NCBI RefSeq assembly: GCF_007995085.1
Contig: NZ_VOQS01000005.1
Span: 1,612,001-1,676,000, forward strand
Origin: Paraburkholderia azotifigens
GTDB taxonomy: Bacteria; Pseudomonadota; Gammaproteobacteria; Burkholderiales; Burkholderiaceae
DNA: 64,000 nucleotides
Direction: 5' to 3'
The notes beneath the pieces are model-generated. The model had not been told where the DNA came from. It ran no database searches and saw only the letters and a program-made list of their open reading frames with translations. How positions within the stretch are numbered: position 1 is the first letter of the stretch; each line of letters starts with the position of its first letter. A program made the position numbers and the translations under genes. Positions 53,171-62,755 of this stretch are shown in pieces.

Positions 53171-54901
53171 ATGAACAAGTCGTTTCACGGAAGGTCTTTG
53201 GTCGATGGTTTTGCCAGTGCCGAGGTCCTTTATTCCGACGTTCCGCTCAGCTTCATGGGCGGAGTGGATCCCGCAACGGGCGTGGTCACCGACACTCATC
53301 ACCCGCTGCAAGGTCTATCCGTCAAAGGGAAAATTCTCGCCATCCCGAGTGGCCGCGGGTCATGTGCCGGCAGCGGTGTTCTCTTTGAACTGCTCCTGGC
53401 TGACATGGCGCCAGCAGGCTTCGTGTTCGCGCACGAAGAGACCATCCTGACGCTGGGCACAATCATCGCGGAGGAACTGTTCGGGAAGACGGTTCCCCTT
53501 ATCAACGTTGGCGACAGCTTCCAGCAACTCTCGAGCGTAGCATTCGCAACCTTGTGCGGAAGTGAGGTTACCATCGGCGCAGACGAAGCCCGCGGTGAGA
53601 AAGCCCCCGTTGCCAGGCTGGCCGACCTCTCGACTGGCGACTTCCGGCTCACCCCAAAGGACAAGGAGATGCTTGAAGGCAAACATGGCCCCGCTGCGCG
53701 CGCTGCCATGCGCATTGTCCTCCGTGCAGGCATGCTCGAAGGGGCAAGAGACCTCATCGACGTCAGCCAGGCGCATATCGATGGCTGTTTCTACACAGGG
53801 CCAGGCAGCCTCGAATTTGTTCGCAAGTTGTGCGAGCTCGATGCGAAAGTGAGCGTCCCTTCTTCCATGAATGCGATTTCTGTCGACCAGCGTTTGTGGC
53901 GCAAACAAGGCGTGGACGCGGCCTTTGGTGAGGCCGCAATGGAAGTCGCCGAGTCCTATGCCAAGATGGGCGTGAAACGTACGTTCACCTGCGCACCCTA
54001 TTTGCTCGACACCGCACCCAGGTTCGGCGAACAGATCGTGTGGGCCGAGTCGAACGCTGTCGTGTATGCAAACAGCGTCATCGGCGCGCGTACGATGAAG
54101 TATCCGGATTACCTCGACATCTGCATCGCAATCACGGGGCGCGCACCGAACATGGACTGCCACGTTGAGAAAAACCGTGCAGCCACAGTCGTGTTTAACG
54201 TGCCTTCAGACATTTCTCGAATCGATGACTCGTTCTACCCGGCTTTGGGGTACCTGATTGGACACATGGCTCCGAACGACATCCCTCTGATTTGCGGCCT
54301 CGAAAATGCGGGCGTCACGCTCGATGATATGAAGGCGTTCGGCGCGGCCTTCGCCACTACGTCCGCAGCACCGATGTTTCATATTCTCGGCGTCACCGCG
54401 GAAGCGAAAACGGCGGAGCAGGTGCCAGGTGGAAAGACGCCCTCTCGTGAAGTCAGTCTTTCGATGGGCGACCTGCGCCGGGCCTGGTCCGAGCTGAACT
54501 CAGCCACCTCGGAGCAGGTCGACTACGTCGCGTTAGGTAACCCGCACTTTTCATTCACCGAGTGCGGTCGACTCGCCAAGCTCTGCCAGGCGGAAAGCCG
54601 CAAGGCGAAGGTGCCGATTACCGTGACGTGCGGTCGGGACGTCTACGCGCGCGCGGCTGAAGCCGGCATCATTGAAAAGTTGCACAACTTCGGAGTTCAG
54701 TTCATCAACGACACCTGCTGGTGTCTGATAGGTGAGCCGGTTATTCCGTCAACGGCCGTCAACCTGATGACGAACTCAGCGAAGTACGCTCACTATGGAC
54801 CGGCTGCAACCGGGAAGGGGCTGCATTTCCGGAGTCTCGCAGATTGCGTCGACGCTGCTTGCACCGGAAAGGCTAAGGCGATGCCGGATTGGCTGTCGTA
54901 A
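53171..54901 (+). CDS. Aconitase X family dehydratase, probable cis-3-hydroxy-L-proline dehydratase
   Basis: 576 residues. Single-chain fusion of the small swivel domain (about 1-140: SLVDGFASAEVLYSDVPLSF, PSGRGSCAGSGVLFELL) and the large AcnX catalytic domain (DKEMLEGKHGPAARAAMRIV, GCFYTGPGSLEFVRKL, CPSEIV-like ending YAHYGPAATG). Bacterial AcnX enzymes of this fused form were reported as iron-sulfur cis-3-hydroxy-L-proline dehydratases yielding Delta1-pyrroline-2-carboxylate. The livK gene before it and the racemase, DapA-family and aldehyde dehydrogenase genes divergent to it support a cyclic imino acid substrate. Archaeal relatives act on mevalonate 5-phosphate, unlikely here. Confidence 0.87.
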   Translation: MNKSFHGRSLVDGFASAEVLYSDVPLSFMGGVDPATGVVTDTHHPLQGLSVKGKILAIPSGRGSCAGSGVLFELLLADMAPAGFVFAHEETILTLGTIIAEELFGKTVPLINVGDSFQQLSSVAFATLCGSEVTIGADEARGEKAPVARLADLSTGDFRLTPKDKEMLEGKHGPAARAAMRIVLRAGMLEGARDLIDVSQAHIDGCFYTGPGSLEFVRKLCELDAKVSVPSSMNAISVDQRLWRKQGVDAAFGEAAMEVAESYAKMGVKRTFTCAPYLLDTAPRFGEQIVWAESNAVVYANSVIGARTMKYPDYLDICIAITGRAPNMDCHVEKNRAATVVFNVPSDISRIDDSFYPALGYLIGHMAPNDIPLICGLENAGVTLDDMKAFGAAFATTSAAPMFHILGVTAEAKTAEQVPGGKTPSREVSLSMGDLRRAWSELNSATSEQVDYVALGNPHFSFTECGRLAKLCQAESRKAKVPITVTCGRDVYARAAEAGIIEKLHNFGVQFINDTCWCLIGEPVIPSTAVNLMTNSAKYAHYGPAATGKGLHFRSLADCVDAACTGKAKAMPDWLS

Positions 54902-55025
54902 CCCCGCCTGATTCCAGAGAAGTTTTCGCTATCCCCGGCCTGCCTTAGACGAGGTCGGTTGTCGCATTGTGGAAGAAGGCGAACGGGAGCGCGCCTGTGC
55001 TCAATTGCGGCCCCGACCGCATCGC

Positions 55026-55742
55026 TTACGTTGTCGACAGTATCGCCATCGACTGGGTCATGTTCTGACGCATGTAATCAAGGAAGCGCTTCTGGAACAG
55101 CATGGTGTGTTCGTGAGCAAGCTGTTCCGCCGCGTCGGCATCTTTGCGCTCGATGGCAGCAATGAGTTCTTCATGGTCACGACCGAGCTTGCTTGCACCT
55201 GGCGAGGTCACTGTGAAGTCGAAATGCAGATGCGACAGACGCTGCCCTTCGCCGAGGAGCCTTTCGTAATATCCGACAAAATAGGGATTGTTCGCCGCCT
55301 GTGCGATGGCCATGTGGAAGGCTTTGTTCGTTTCCGACATCTCCTGGAAGTCGCCGCTGGTTACGGCCTTCATATAGACCTTGTCAGCCTGCTTTATCCT
55401 GGCCATATCCGCGTCTGACCGATGGGTTGCAGCCAGACGGGAAACCGCCCGCTGAATAAGGTCGAGCGCCGAGATGTATTTGGGGAACTCTTCAATCTCG
55501 AAAGGCGTGACCAACGTGGTCCGATTCGGAAGAATCGTGACCAAGCCCTCGCTGATGAGCCGAGCCAAGGCGTCGCGTACAGGGGAGCGCGACAGCCCGA
55601 ATTGCGCCGCAAGAGAAATCTCATCCAGCTGGGCGCCAGGCTTCAGCTTGAGCGTGAGAATCTGTTTGCGCAGTTCTTCGTAGATGTAACGTCCGCCGTG
55701 CCGGCGGACCACCGTTTCCGTTTCAGCCGTCTCTCGGGCCAT
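55026..55742 (-). CDS. GntR family regulator, FCD type (likely regulator of liv/acnX/porin genes)
   Basis: 238 residues: winged helix LKPGAQLDEISLAAQFGLSRSPVRDALARLISEGLV and FCD domain (AFHMAIAQAANNPYF, DHEELIAAIERKD). It is clearly paralogous to the GntR at 28001, including start (MARETA versus MAKETV) and C-terminus. The ATG at 55742 is chosen for that match; GTG at 55790 and ATG at 55760 are alternatives. It sits between the AcnX gene and the porin, both of whose transcription units belong to a set with a shared promoter element, and is the most likely protein to bind it. Confidence 0.9.
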   Translation of the reverse strand: MARETAETETVVRRHGGRYIYEELRKQILTLKLKPGAQLDEISLAAQFGLSRSPVRDALARLISEGLVTILPNRTTLVTPFEIEEFPKYISALDLIQRAVSRLAATHRSDADMARIKQADKVYMKAVTSGDFQEMSETNKAFHMAIAQAANNPYFVGYYERLLGEGQRLSHLHFDFTVTSPGASKLGRDHEELIAAIERKDADAAEQLAHEHTMLFQKRFLDYMRQNMTQSMAILSTT

Positions 55743-55841
55743 TTTCTCACCGCTTTCCATTTTGGGCCGCACAACCGCGGACTCGCGCACCTGAGTTTAC
55801 CATTGTGCGCGACAGGGGTCGCACTGCCCCCCAGACGACGC

Positions 55842-55871
55842 GGCGCCCGCCGGAGAAGCCCGACGGGCGCC
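55842..55871 (-). terminator. GC-rich hairpin after the porin gene
   Basis: GGCGCCCG (55842-55849) pairs perfectly with CGGGCGCC (55864-55871), with further pairing inside, 29 bp beyond the porin stop. No T-run follows; probable porin terminator. Confidence 0.55.
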
Positions 55872-55899
55872 TGATACATCAGCTCGAGAAGGGGTGGAA

Positions 55900-57045
55900 T
55901 CAGAATTTGTGACGGATAGCTGCCCGGAAAACCAGCTGATTGGAGGTGGACGAGACGTCAGCGGCACCGGGAACGTACGCCACGTCGAGCACGGTGCCAG
56001 TTTTGTCTCCGGCAGCGTGCTGGTAAGCCCCTTGCAGGTAAACGTCGGTCCGCTTCGACAGGTTGTAGTCGACCATCAGGCCCGCCTGGTGCCACGCGGG
56101 GTGCGACTGCCCGTTGGTCGCGTTGAAGCTCGCGCGCGTGTACGTGTACATGCCGCCGACATAGAGAGCCGGCGTGAACTGGTACTTCGCATTGACTTCA
56201 AAGTTGTTAAACCGCAATGACGACAACGTCGCGCCCCCGACCGGCGTGATAGCGCCAACATATCCCGAGCTCACCGGCTGGGTGATATAAGAATTCGTGT
56301 ATGCGAAGCCGAGCGTTGCGTTTCCAAGCGTGTAATTCACGCCGGCGCCGAACACCTGCAGCCGATTCGCCACGAAATTCTCGTCGCCACCATTGTTGAT
56401 TGCTCCCGCCGCGGTCGACGACGGGTTGTTGGCCTGCAAATATGCCGCTGCGAGCAACAGGCTTCCCGTCGCGTACTGCATACCAATGCTGTACTGGCGA
56501 TTGTTCGCAAAGTTTGCGTCGTTGCTGAAGCTATAGGTTCCGCCGAACTGAAGGCCGGCGAAGGTCGGGCTCGTGTACTTGACGGTGTTGTTCACACGGA
56601 ACGTGTTGTCCGTGTTGTCGTTGTCATACGGGTGGGAGAACAGGTATCCAGCCCAGTTGCCGTTCGCAGTCGTCTGTGCAAGGTAGTCGACCAGCGAATC
56701 GTATTGTCGACCAAGCGTGACCATACCAAAGCGGTCGCTGCTGATGCCCACGTATGCCTGACGTCCAAAACCGAGACCGCCCTGACCAAGGCGTCCGTTG
56801 TTGACGTCGAATCCGCTCTCAAGCTGGAACACCGCTTTGAAGCCACCGCCGAGGTCCTCAGTGCCCTTCAGTCCCCATCGGCTACCCTGCGCATCACCGC
56901 TTTGCATCTTGTAAGCCTTGCTTCCCTTCGCGTTATTGGTGAAGTCAAGGCCCTCGTCGACGAGGCCGTAGAGCGTCACCGAGTTCTGTGCGAAAGCCGG
57001 GAATGTGACTGCTGCAATGCATCCCGCCAGGATGGTCTTTTTCAT
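55900..57045 (-). CDS. Gram-negative general porin (Burkholderia OpcP/OmpC type)
   Basis: 381 residues. Signal peptide MKKTILAGCIAAVTFPAFAQ, then SVTLYGLVDEGLDFTNNA and a 16-strand barrel. The constriction-loop region shows RQAYVGISSDRFGMVTLGRQYDSL, and the C-terminus ends with the aromatic IRHKF needed for outer-membrane insertion. The ATG at 57045 gives the clean signal peptide. Its promoter has the livH-type architecture, so it is probably the substrate-specific outer-membrane entry for the hydroxyproline-type module. Confidence 0.93.
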   Translation of the reverse strand: MKKTILAGCIAAVTFPAFAQNSVTLYGLVDEGLDFTNNAKGSKAYKMQSGDAQGSRWGLKGTEDLGGGFKAVFQLESGFDVNNGRLGQGGLGFGRQAYVGISSDRFGMVTLGRQYDSLVDYLAQTTANGNWAGYLFSHPYDNDNTDNTFRVNNTVKYTSPTFAGLQFGGTYSFSNDANFANNRQYSIGMQYATGSLLLAAAYLQANNPSSTAAGAINNGGDENFVANRLQVFGAGVNYTLGNATLGFAYTNSYITQPVSSGYVGAITPVGGATLSSLRFNNFEVNAKYQFTPALYVGGMYTYTRASFNATNGQSHPAWHQAGLMVDYNLSKRTDVYLQGAYQHAAGDKTGTVLDVAYVPGAADVSSTSNQLVFRAAIRHKF

Positions 57046-57194
57046 TAGTAGTCCATATTGCGTTGAAGAAAATTGATTTCGCGTTTTCTGACTGTTCAAT
57101 CCGGCTCAGCTCGAAGCACCAGGGATTAGGCACGCCGCCCGCGCCTCCCATTGAGATTTCTTAAGATTCGCTTACACACAATTTTGCGTTTCAT

Positions 57195-57245
57195 GTTGTG
57201 TGCATCGTTGTGTTCATATTACGAAGCCAAAATTTTCGGTGTCAA
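57195..57245 (-). promoter_or_regulatory. Porin promoter with downstream operator
   Basis: Minus strand: TTGACA (57240-57245), 18-bp spacer, TAATAT (57216-57221), then the element 57215-57195 carrying CAAC-N3-GCA-N-AC. Spacer words TTGGCT/TCGGCT and the element are shared with the livH promoter. The rest of 57046-57501 holds no gene. Confidence 0.62.
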
Positions 57246-57357
57246 CCAGGCAGCGACCCTGGTGTTGCATCGTTGCGAAAATTCCCCGCCGGTGCAGGAC
57301 CGTGAGCATTTGTCGGAATGGTTGAATTGCCCGTCGTACCGAGCCCGTATGGCAGAC

Positions 57358-57389
57358 AAAAAAAACCAACGCATGACGAAATGCGTTGG
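57358..57389 (-). terminator. Intrinsic terminator of the mmsA operon
   Basis: Nine-bp stem CCAACGCAT/ATGCGTTGG with a 6-nt loop. On the minus strand it is followed by eight T residues (A-run at 57358-57365). It lies about 110 bp after the mmsA stop and separates it from the porin promoter. Confidence 0.82.
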
Positions 57390-57501
57390 CGGCAATGTCC
57401 CGCGCAACCGGAAGACCTGACTGCGCGAGCCGTGGAGACCCCTAGTGAAAACCGCGAGCGCGAGCCGCGTTCGAATCCTTCGTCCGTCAGCGCGGGCAGC
57501 G

Positions 57502-59025
57502 TTACTTTGCAACGGGCATGGTGAACTCCGCGCCCTTGCCGATGCTGTCTGGCCACCGCTGCATCACGCTCTTGTAGCGCGTGTAGAAACGAATTCCCTC
57601 CTCGCCGTATGCGTGGTGGTCGCCGAACAGGGACTTCTTCCAGCCGCCGAACGAGTGCCATGCCATCGGGACCGGAATCGGAACGTTGACGCCCACCATA
57701 CCGACCTGAATCTGACGCGTGAACGCGCGCGCAACACCGCCGTCCGATGTGTACAGGGAAACGCCGTTGCCAAATTCGTGAGCGTTAATCAGCTTCACCG
57801 CACTTGCGAAGTCCGGAACGCGGACGACTGCGAGAACCGGCCCGAAAATCTCTTCCTTGTAGATTTTCATGTCGGTGCGAACATCGTCGAAGAGCGTACC
57901 GCCAATGAAGAAGCCGTTCCCACTCGCAACTGCATGAGCACGGCCGTCCACGATGAGCTTCGCGCCCTCGGCCTCACCCGATTCGATATAGCCGGAAACC
58001 TTCGCCTTATGCTCGGCAGTCACCAACGGGCCCATCTCGGCGTCGAGGTTCTCGCCGTTCTTGATGACCAGCGATTGAACCCGGGGAATCAGTTTCTCGA
58101 TGAGCTGGTCACCTGTGTTGCCGACTGCGACCGCCACAGAAATTGCCATGCAACGCTCGCCCGCCGAACCGTAAGCCGCGCCGATGAGTGCATCGACCGC
58201 CTGGTCGAGGTCTGCATCGGGCATAACGACGAGGTGATTCTTTGCGCCACCGAGTGCCTGAACGCGCTTGCCTCGCTTCGATGCTTCCGTGTGGATGTAC
58301 TCGGCAATCGGCGTGGAGCCGACGAACGAGATAGCGGCGACATCCGGGTGTTCGATGAGCGCATCGACGGCAACCTTGTCGCCGTTGACCACGTTGAAAA
58401 CGCCGTCAGGCAAGCCCGCTTCCTTCAGCAGCTCGGCGAGGCGCAGCGAAGCGGACGGGTCACGCTCGGACGGTTTCAGGATGAACGTGTTACCGCAGGC
58501 CAGCGCCACCGGGAACATCCACATCGGAACCATCACCGGGAAGTTGAACGGAGTGATGCCTGCAACGACGCCGAGCGGTTGACGCAGATTCCAGTTGTCG
58601 ATGCCGCCACCAATCTGGTCTGTGAAATCGGTCTTCAGCAGATTCGGGATGCCGCAGGCGAATTCGACGACTTCAATGCCGCGAACGACTTCACCTTGTG
58701 CATCGGTGAACACCTTGCCGTGCTCACGGGTGATGAGCATCGCGAGTTCGTCGTGGTGCTTGTTCAACAGCTCTTTGAACTTGAAAAGGATTCGGGCGCG
58801 CTTGAGCGGAGCCATTTCGCTCCAGCTCGGGAAAGCGGCGGCGGCAGCCTGCACCGCGCGGTCGACTTCCTCCAACGAGGCCAGCGCGACTGCGCCAGTC
58901 ACTTCGCCCGTCGCCGGGTTGAAGACATCCTTGAAACGTTCACTCGACGATGCGACGACCTGACCATTGATGAAGTGGCCTACCTGTTTGACCGACAGGT
59001 TCGCGGTTTCGTTTGCTGCGTTCAT
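57502..59025 (-). CDS. mmsA: CoA-acylating methylmalonate-semialdehyde dehydrogenase
   Basis: 507 residues. [60 protein letters not shown] and catalytic Cys in [15 protein letters not shown] are diagnostic of MmsA/IolA-type enzymes, which lack the usual general-base Glu of other ALDHs. It converts methylmalonate or malonate semialdehyde to propionyl-CoA or acetyl-CoA. It follows an omega-amino-acid transaminase by 47 bp, so together they degrade beta-alanine or 3-aminoisobutyrate. An efficient terminator follows. Confidence 0.93.
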   Translation of the reverse strand: MNAANETANLSVKQVGHFINGQVVASSSERFKDVFNPATGEVTGAVALASLEEVDRAVQAAAAAFPSWSEMAPLKRARILFKFKELLNKHHDELAMLITREHGKVFTDAQGEVVRGIEVVEFACGIPNLLKTDFTDQIGGGIDNWNLRQPLGVVAGITPFNFPVMVPMWMFPVALACGNTFILKPSERDPSASLRLAELLKEAGLPDGVFNVVNGDKVAVDALIEHPDVAAISFVGSTPIAEYIHTEASKRGKRVQALGGAKNHLVVMPDADLDQAVDALIGAAYGSAGERCMAISVAVAVGNTGDQLIEKLIPRVQSLVIKNGENLDAEMGPLVTAEHKAKVSGYIESGEAEGAKLIVDGRAHAVASGNGFFIGGTLFDDVRTDMKIYKEEIFGPVLAVVRVPDFASAVKLINAHEFGNGVSLYTSDGGVARAFTRQIQVGMVGVNVPIPVPMAWHSFGGWKKSLFGDHHAYGEEGIRFYTRYKSVMQRWPDSIGKGAEFTMPVAK

Positions 59026-59072
59026 TCGGAACTCCGAGGTTCAAACCCGACCTTCCAGCCGGGCGATTCAAG

Positions 59073-60401
59073 TCAGGCCACTTCGCGCAAGGCGTTGCGC
59101 ACGGTAGCGAAGATCTGGTCGATTTGCTTTTCATCGACAATCAGCGGCGGCGAGAAAGCGAGGATGTCGCCCGTATATCGGACGAGCACGCCCGCTTCGA
59201 AGCATTTGAGAAAGACTTCGTAGGCGCGAGCGCCGACGGCACCCGGACGCGACTCCAACTCGACCCCAGCGACCAGGCCCAGATTGCGAATGTCCTTGAC
59301 GTGCGGCGAGCCCTTCAATTCGTGCACGGCGTCCTCGAATACACCGGACAGCTCTGCGGCGCGCTCAAACAGGCGGTCGCGCCTGTAGATGTCGAGCGTC
59401 GCAATTGCGGAAGCTGCAGCCGCGGGATGCGCCGTGTACGTGTAACCGTGGAAGAACTCGATGGCGTTCTCCGCGCCGGCATTGACCACTGTATCGTGGA
59501 CCGAGCGACTTGCCGCAACGGCTCCCATCGGGATGGCCGCGTTATTAATGGCCTTGGCCATAGTCAGAATGTCAGGCGTGACCTGGAAGAACTCGCTCGC
59601 AGTCGGCGCGCCGAGGCGGCCGAACGCCGTAATCACTTCGTCGAAAATCAGCAGGATGCCGTGTTTCGATGTGATTTCGCGCAGGCGGTCCAGATAGCCC
59701 TTCGGCGGTACTAGCACGCCGGTCGAACCAGCGAGCGGCTCAACGATAACGGCGGCAATCGTCGATGCATCGTGTAGCGCAATGATGCGCTCAAGGTCGT
59801 CAGCCAGATGCGTGCCCCAGGTCGGCTGACCACGGGTGAAGGCCGATTCCGCGATATTGAGCGTATGCGGAAGGTGGTCGACGTGCGGCATCAGGTTGCC
59901 GGAGAACGTTTTGCGATTTGCGAGGATGCCGCCGACAGAAATGCCGCCGAAGCCCACGCCGTGATAGCCCCGTTCACGGCCGATGAAGCGCGTGCGTTGA
60001 CCTTCGCCACGGGCACGGTGGTAGGCAAGTGCCATCTTCAGAGCGGTGTCGACAGACTCCGAGCCGGAGTTCGTGAAAAAAATCCGGTCGAGTCCGGCCG
60101 GCATGAAGCCAGCAACCTTCGACGCCGCTTCGAATGCGAGAGGATGTCCCATCTGGAACGTTGGCGCGTAGTCCATCGTATCCAGCTGCTCGCTCACGGC
60201 TTGCGTGATTTCAGTCCGGCCGTGACCGGCGTTGACACACCAGAGACCGGCCGTAGCGTCGAGCACCTGACGGTCGTCAACCGTCGTGTAATACATGCCC
60301 TTCGCGGCTTTGAACAGCCGCGGCGCCGCCTTGAACTGGCGATTCGCGGTGAAAGGCATCCAGAAGTTTGTCAGGTCGAGGTTTGGTTTGTCCGTGCTCA
60401 T
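59073..60401 (-). CDS. Omega-amino acid:pyruvate (beta-alanine) aminotransferase
   Basis: 442 residues, class III aminotransferase. FWMPFTANRQFKAAPRLFKAAKGMYY is the signature start of beta-alanine:pyruvate transaminases. LIFDEVITAFGRLG carries the cofactor Asp and TMAKAINNAAIPMGAV the PLP lysine. The product of beta-alanine, malonate semialdehyde, is the substrate of MmsA encoded next. A MocR regulator gene lies 167 bp upstream on the same strand, and a direct repeat (60483-60513) sits in the promoter region. Confidence 0.92.
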   Translation of the reverse strand: MSTDKPNLDLTNFWMPFTANRQFKAAPRLFKAAKGMYYTTVDDRQVLDATAGLWCVNAGHGRTEITQAVSEQLDTMDYAPTFQMGHPLAFEAASKVAGFMPAGLDRIFFTNSGSESVDTALKMALAYHRARGEGQRTRFIGRERGYHGVGFGGISVGGILANRKTFSGNLMPHVDHLPHTLNIAESAFTRGQPTWGTHLADDLERIIALHDASTIAAVIVEPLAGSTGVLVPPKGYLDRLREITSKHGILLIFDEVITAFGRLGAPTASEFFQVTPDILTMAKAINNAAIPMGAVAASRSVHDTVVNAGAENAIEFFHGYTYTAHPAAAASAIATLDIYRRDRLFERAAELSGVFEDAVHELKGSPHVKDIRNLGLVAGVELESRPGAVGARAYEVFLKCFEAGVLVRYTGDILAFSPPLIVDEKQIDQIFATVRNALREVA

Positions 60402-60482
60402 TGCATCGTCTCCGTGAATGTGGAATCACTTTATCGAGTTCGAATCCCACAATCACTGAACAGCAAAAATCGAGCAGCCAGA

Positions 60483-60513
60483 CCGTATTGATTTTATTTG
60501 CTGAACTGTATTG
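60483..60513. promoter_or_regulatory. Direct repeat in the transaminase promoter
   Basis: CCGTATTG (60483-60490) and CTGTATTG (60506-60513) are 23 bp apart in the gap between the MocR gene and the transaminase. Direct repeats of this period suit MocR binding. Weak evidence, single location. Confidence 0.35.
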
Positions 60514-60568
60514 GGTTGTGGCCGTCAATCGCCTTTCGCAGAGAAAAACACTGCGGCCTCCTCGAACA

Positions 60569-61984
60569 CTAGGTGCGCGAGCGTCCTTTCAGATTCTTGA
60601 GGAAAGTCCAAAGCTCAGGCACGTCGGATGTCGCTGCATTGAACCTGAACCACTCCGAGGCATGTTCGCCTGGACGGAAATACGAACCTGGGGCCAGCCA
60701 GATGCCCTTGGACAGGGCATCTTTCGTGACTGCAATGCTCGCGTCGGGCTCAATCGGTAATCTCGCCCAGAGGAAAAGACCAGCATCCGGTGAGTGGAAC
60801 ACCGTGAGCCCGGCGTCGCGCATCGCCGCCGTCACCTTCGTATGAGCGTTGAAGAGCCGCTCCCGGATATGTGCTGTGTGCCGGTCATAATGCCCCTCGA
60901 TGAGAACGCTTGCGACCGCTCGTTCCGTGACCTCTGAAGATGTCAGGCCGACCGCCATCTTTGTCATCGCAAGGCGCGACAGGAGTTCGCGGTTTGCCGC
61001 GATGTAACCGACTCGCATCGCGGGGGTGATGGTCTTCGAAAAGCCCGAGACATAGATGACACGCTGAAGCCCCTCCATGGCCGCGAGACATGGGGCGCCG
61101 GGAGGCGCTAGCTCTCTCGAGATGTCATCCTCAACAATCCACATCCCTTCCCGGTCCGCTGTCTGCAGCAGCCGGAAGGCCGATGCGGCACTCAACGAGG
61201 TTCCAGAAGGATTCTGAAGTACCGTGTTGACGAACATGACCTTCGGCTTGTGCGTCCTGATGACTTCTTCGAGTTGTGAGTTGTCGATACCATCCGGCGT
61301 GCGCGGCACGCTGACCACGTTCACGAAAGCAACCTTCAAAATCTCAAGCAGATTGCAATAGCACGGGTCTTCCACCAGCACAGTGTCTCCAGGTCTGAGC
61401 AGAGTCCGGACAATCAGGTCCAGTGCCTGCGTCACGCCCTGAGTCATCAATACATCGTCGACTCCGACAGACAGCGAATATCTGCGCAGTGAACTTGCTA
61501 TGTATTCTCGCAGCGTCGAAAGTCCGAACGGGTGGCCATAGCCACCGATTCGCGCGCCGGGTAGACGACTGACCACACGCAGAGCATGCTGCACGCCACT
61601 TTCATTTATCCAGTCGTTCGGAATCCATCCACAACCGGCTTTGATTGGCACGGTCTTGTCCGCGAATACGTCGGAAAGCAACCAGGCTCTGTTGAGGCTC
61701 GGAGCGTTCCATGTGGATGCAGCGGGAGGTTTGGCGGCAGGAGTAGCTACACGATAACAGGCACCAGCACGCGCGATGACGAGTCCGAGGGACACGAGTC
61801 GTTGATATGCCTCGGATACCGTATATGTGCTCAGTTCATGACTCTTCGCAAAAGAGCGTACCGACGGCAACGCAGTACCCGCCGGAAAGGTGCCTTGTCT
61901 TAAGTCCTGTTCGATTGCAGCAACAATCTGGTCGACGAGCGTACCTTCGTCTTTCCGGGCGCGCGAAAGGTTGAGCTTAAACAT
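60569..61984 (-). CDS. MocR-type transcriptional regulator
   Basis: 471 residues: winged helix (FPAGTALPSVRSFAKSHELSTYTVSEAYQRLVSLGLV) and aminotransferase domain with GYGHPFGLSTLREYI, TQGVTQALDLIV and PLP lysine in VSGFSKTITPAMRVGYIA. It is related to the MocR at 8755. It starts 3 bp after the SDR stop and precedes the transaminase/mmsA pair, so it may regulate either or both. The effector is probably an amino acid PLP adduct such as beta-alanine, as known for BauR-like MocR proteins (inference). Confidence 0.9.
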   Translation of the reverse strand: MFKLNLSRARKDEGTLVDQIVAAIEQDLRQGTFPAGTALPSVRSFAKSHELSTYTVSEAYQRLVSLGLVIARAGACYRVATPAAKPPAASTWNAPSLNRAWLLSDVFADKTVPIKAGCGWIPNDWINESGVQHALRVVSRLPGARIGGYGHPFGLSTLREYIASSLRRYSLSVGVDDVLMTQGVTQALDLIVRTLLRPGDTVLVEDPCYCNLLEILKVAFVNVVSVPRTPDGIDNSQLEEVIRTHKPKVMFVNTVLQNPSGTSLSAASAFRLLQTADREGMWIVEDDISRELAPPGAPCLAAMEGLQRVIYVSGFSKTITPAMRVGYIAANRELLSRLAMTKMAVGLTSSEVTERAVASVLIEGHYDRHTAHIRERLFNAHTKVTAAMRDAGLTVFHSPDAGLFLWARLPIEPDASIAVTKDALSKGIWLAPGSYFRPGEHASEWFRFNAATSDVPELWTFLKNLKGRSRT

Positions 61985-61987
61985 TCG

Positions 61988-62749
61988 TCAGCGGATGTAG
62001 CTGCCGCCATTCACATCGAGCGTGGCGCCGTTGAGCGAAACCTGAGAGGGTCTCAAGACGAACGAAACCAGTTCCGCTACCTCAGAGGGAGAAGCCATCT
62101 CACCGATTGGTATATCCGCAACAGCCGCATCCTTCCCGTGTTTGGCAACGAAGTCCCCGGCCATATCGGTCGCCACCCAACCCGGACAGATATTCACTGC
62201 TGTGATGCCATCACCTCCGAATGAACGCGCGATGGATTTCGTGATATTCGAAAGCGCTGCCTTCGTTGCTCCGTACGGCATCGCATTTGCCACATAGCCG
62301 CGCTGGCCTGCGCGACTGGACATGTTCACAATGCGACCGCCGCCGTTTTCCTTGAAATGCCTGATTGCTTCGCGGCACAGGTCGGCCGCAGCAAACACAT
62401 TCACCTGGAATTCTTTCAGCCAGGCCATGCGCCACTCTTCGGGGCTCGCATCGATAGTGATTTCTGTGCGGATACCTGCATTGTTCACGAGGCCATGAAT
62501 GCGCCCCTCCGCCTCAATGGCCCGGTGCCACAATTCGGATGCGCCATCAGGCTCGGATAATCCGCACCGAACCACCACCCCTTTACCGTTGATACGCTTC
62601 AGCAACGCTTCGGCCTTAGCGGTGTCGCGACTGTAGTGAATGATTGGCCGGGCGCCGTCTGCCGCGAGTTGCTCAACGATGGAGGCACCGATGCCGCCCG
62701 TTGCGCCGGTGACAAGAACTGTTTGCCCCTCAAGAGGTTTGCTCAACAT
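61988..62749 (-). CDS. SDR family oxidoreductase (FabG-like)
   Basis: 253 residues. VLVTGATGGIGASIVEQL, VNNAGIRTEI, catalytic NMSSRAGQRGY and YGATKAALSN, and NICPGWVATDM. The ATG at 62749 has AGGAGAGG directly upstream, inside the end of the racemase gene. Located between a Ser/Cys racemase homologue and a MocR gene in a tight operon with the second aldehyde dehydrogenase, it may oxidise the hydroxyl of a hydroxyproline-like compound (inference). Confidence 0.89.
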   Translation of the reverse strand: MLSKPLEGQTVLVTGATGGIGASIVEQLAADGARPIIHYSRDTAKAEALLKRINGKGVVVRCGLSEPDGASELWHRAIEAEGRIHGLVNNAGIRTEITIDASPEEWRMAWLKEFQVNVFAAADLCREAIRHFKENGGGRIVNMSSRAGQRGYVANAMPYGATKAALSNITKSIARSFGGDGITAVNICPGWVATDMAGDFVAKHGKDAAVADIPIGEMASPSEVAELVSFVLRPSQVSLNGATLDVNGGSYIR

Positions 62750-62755
62750 CCTCTC

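Noticed and set aside
57445..59223. 592-codon open frame on the plus strand
   Set aside because: It is antisense to mmsA and the end of the transaminase gene, is rich in Arg/His, and has no recognisable domain; GC-rich third positions create such frames.
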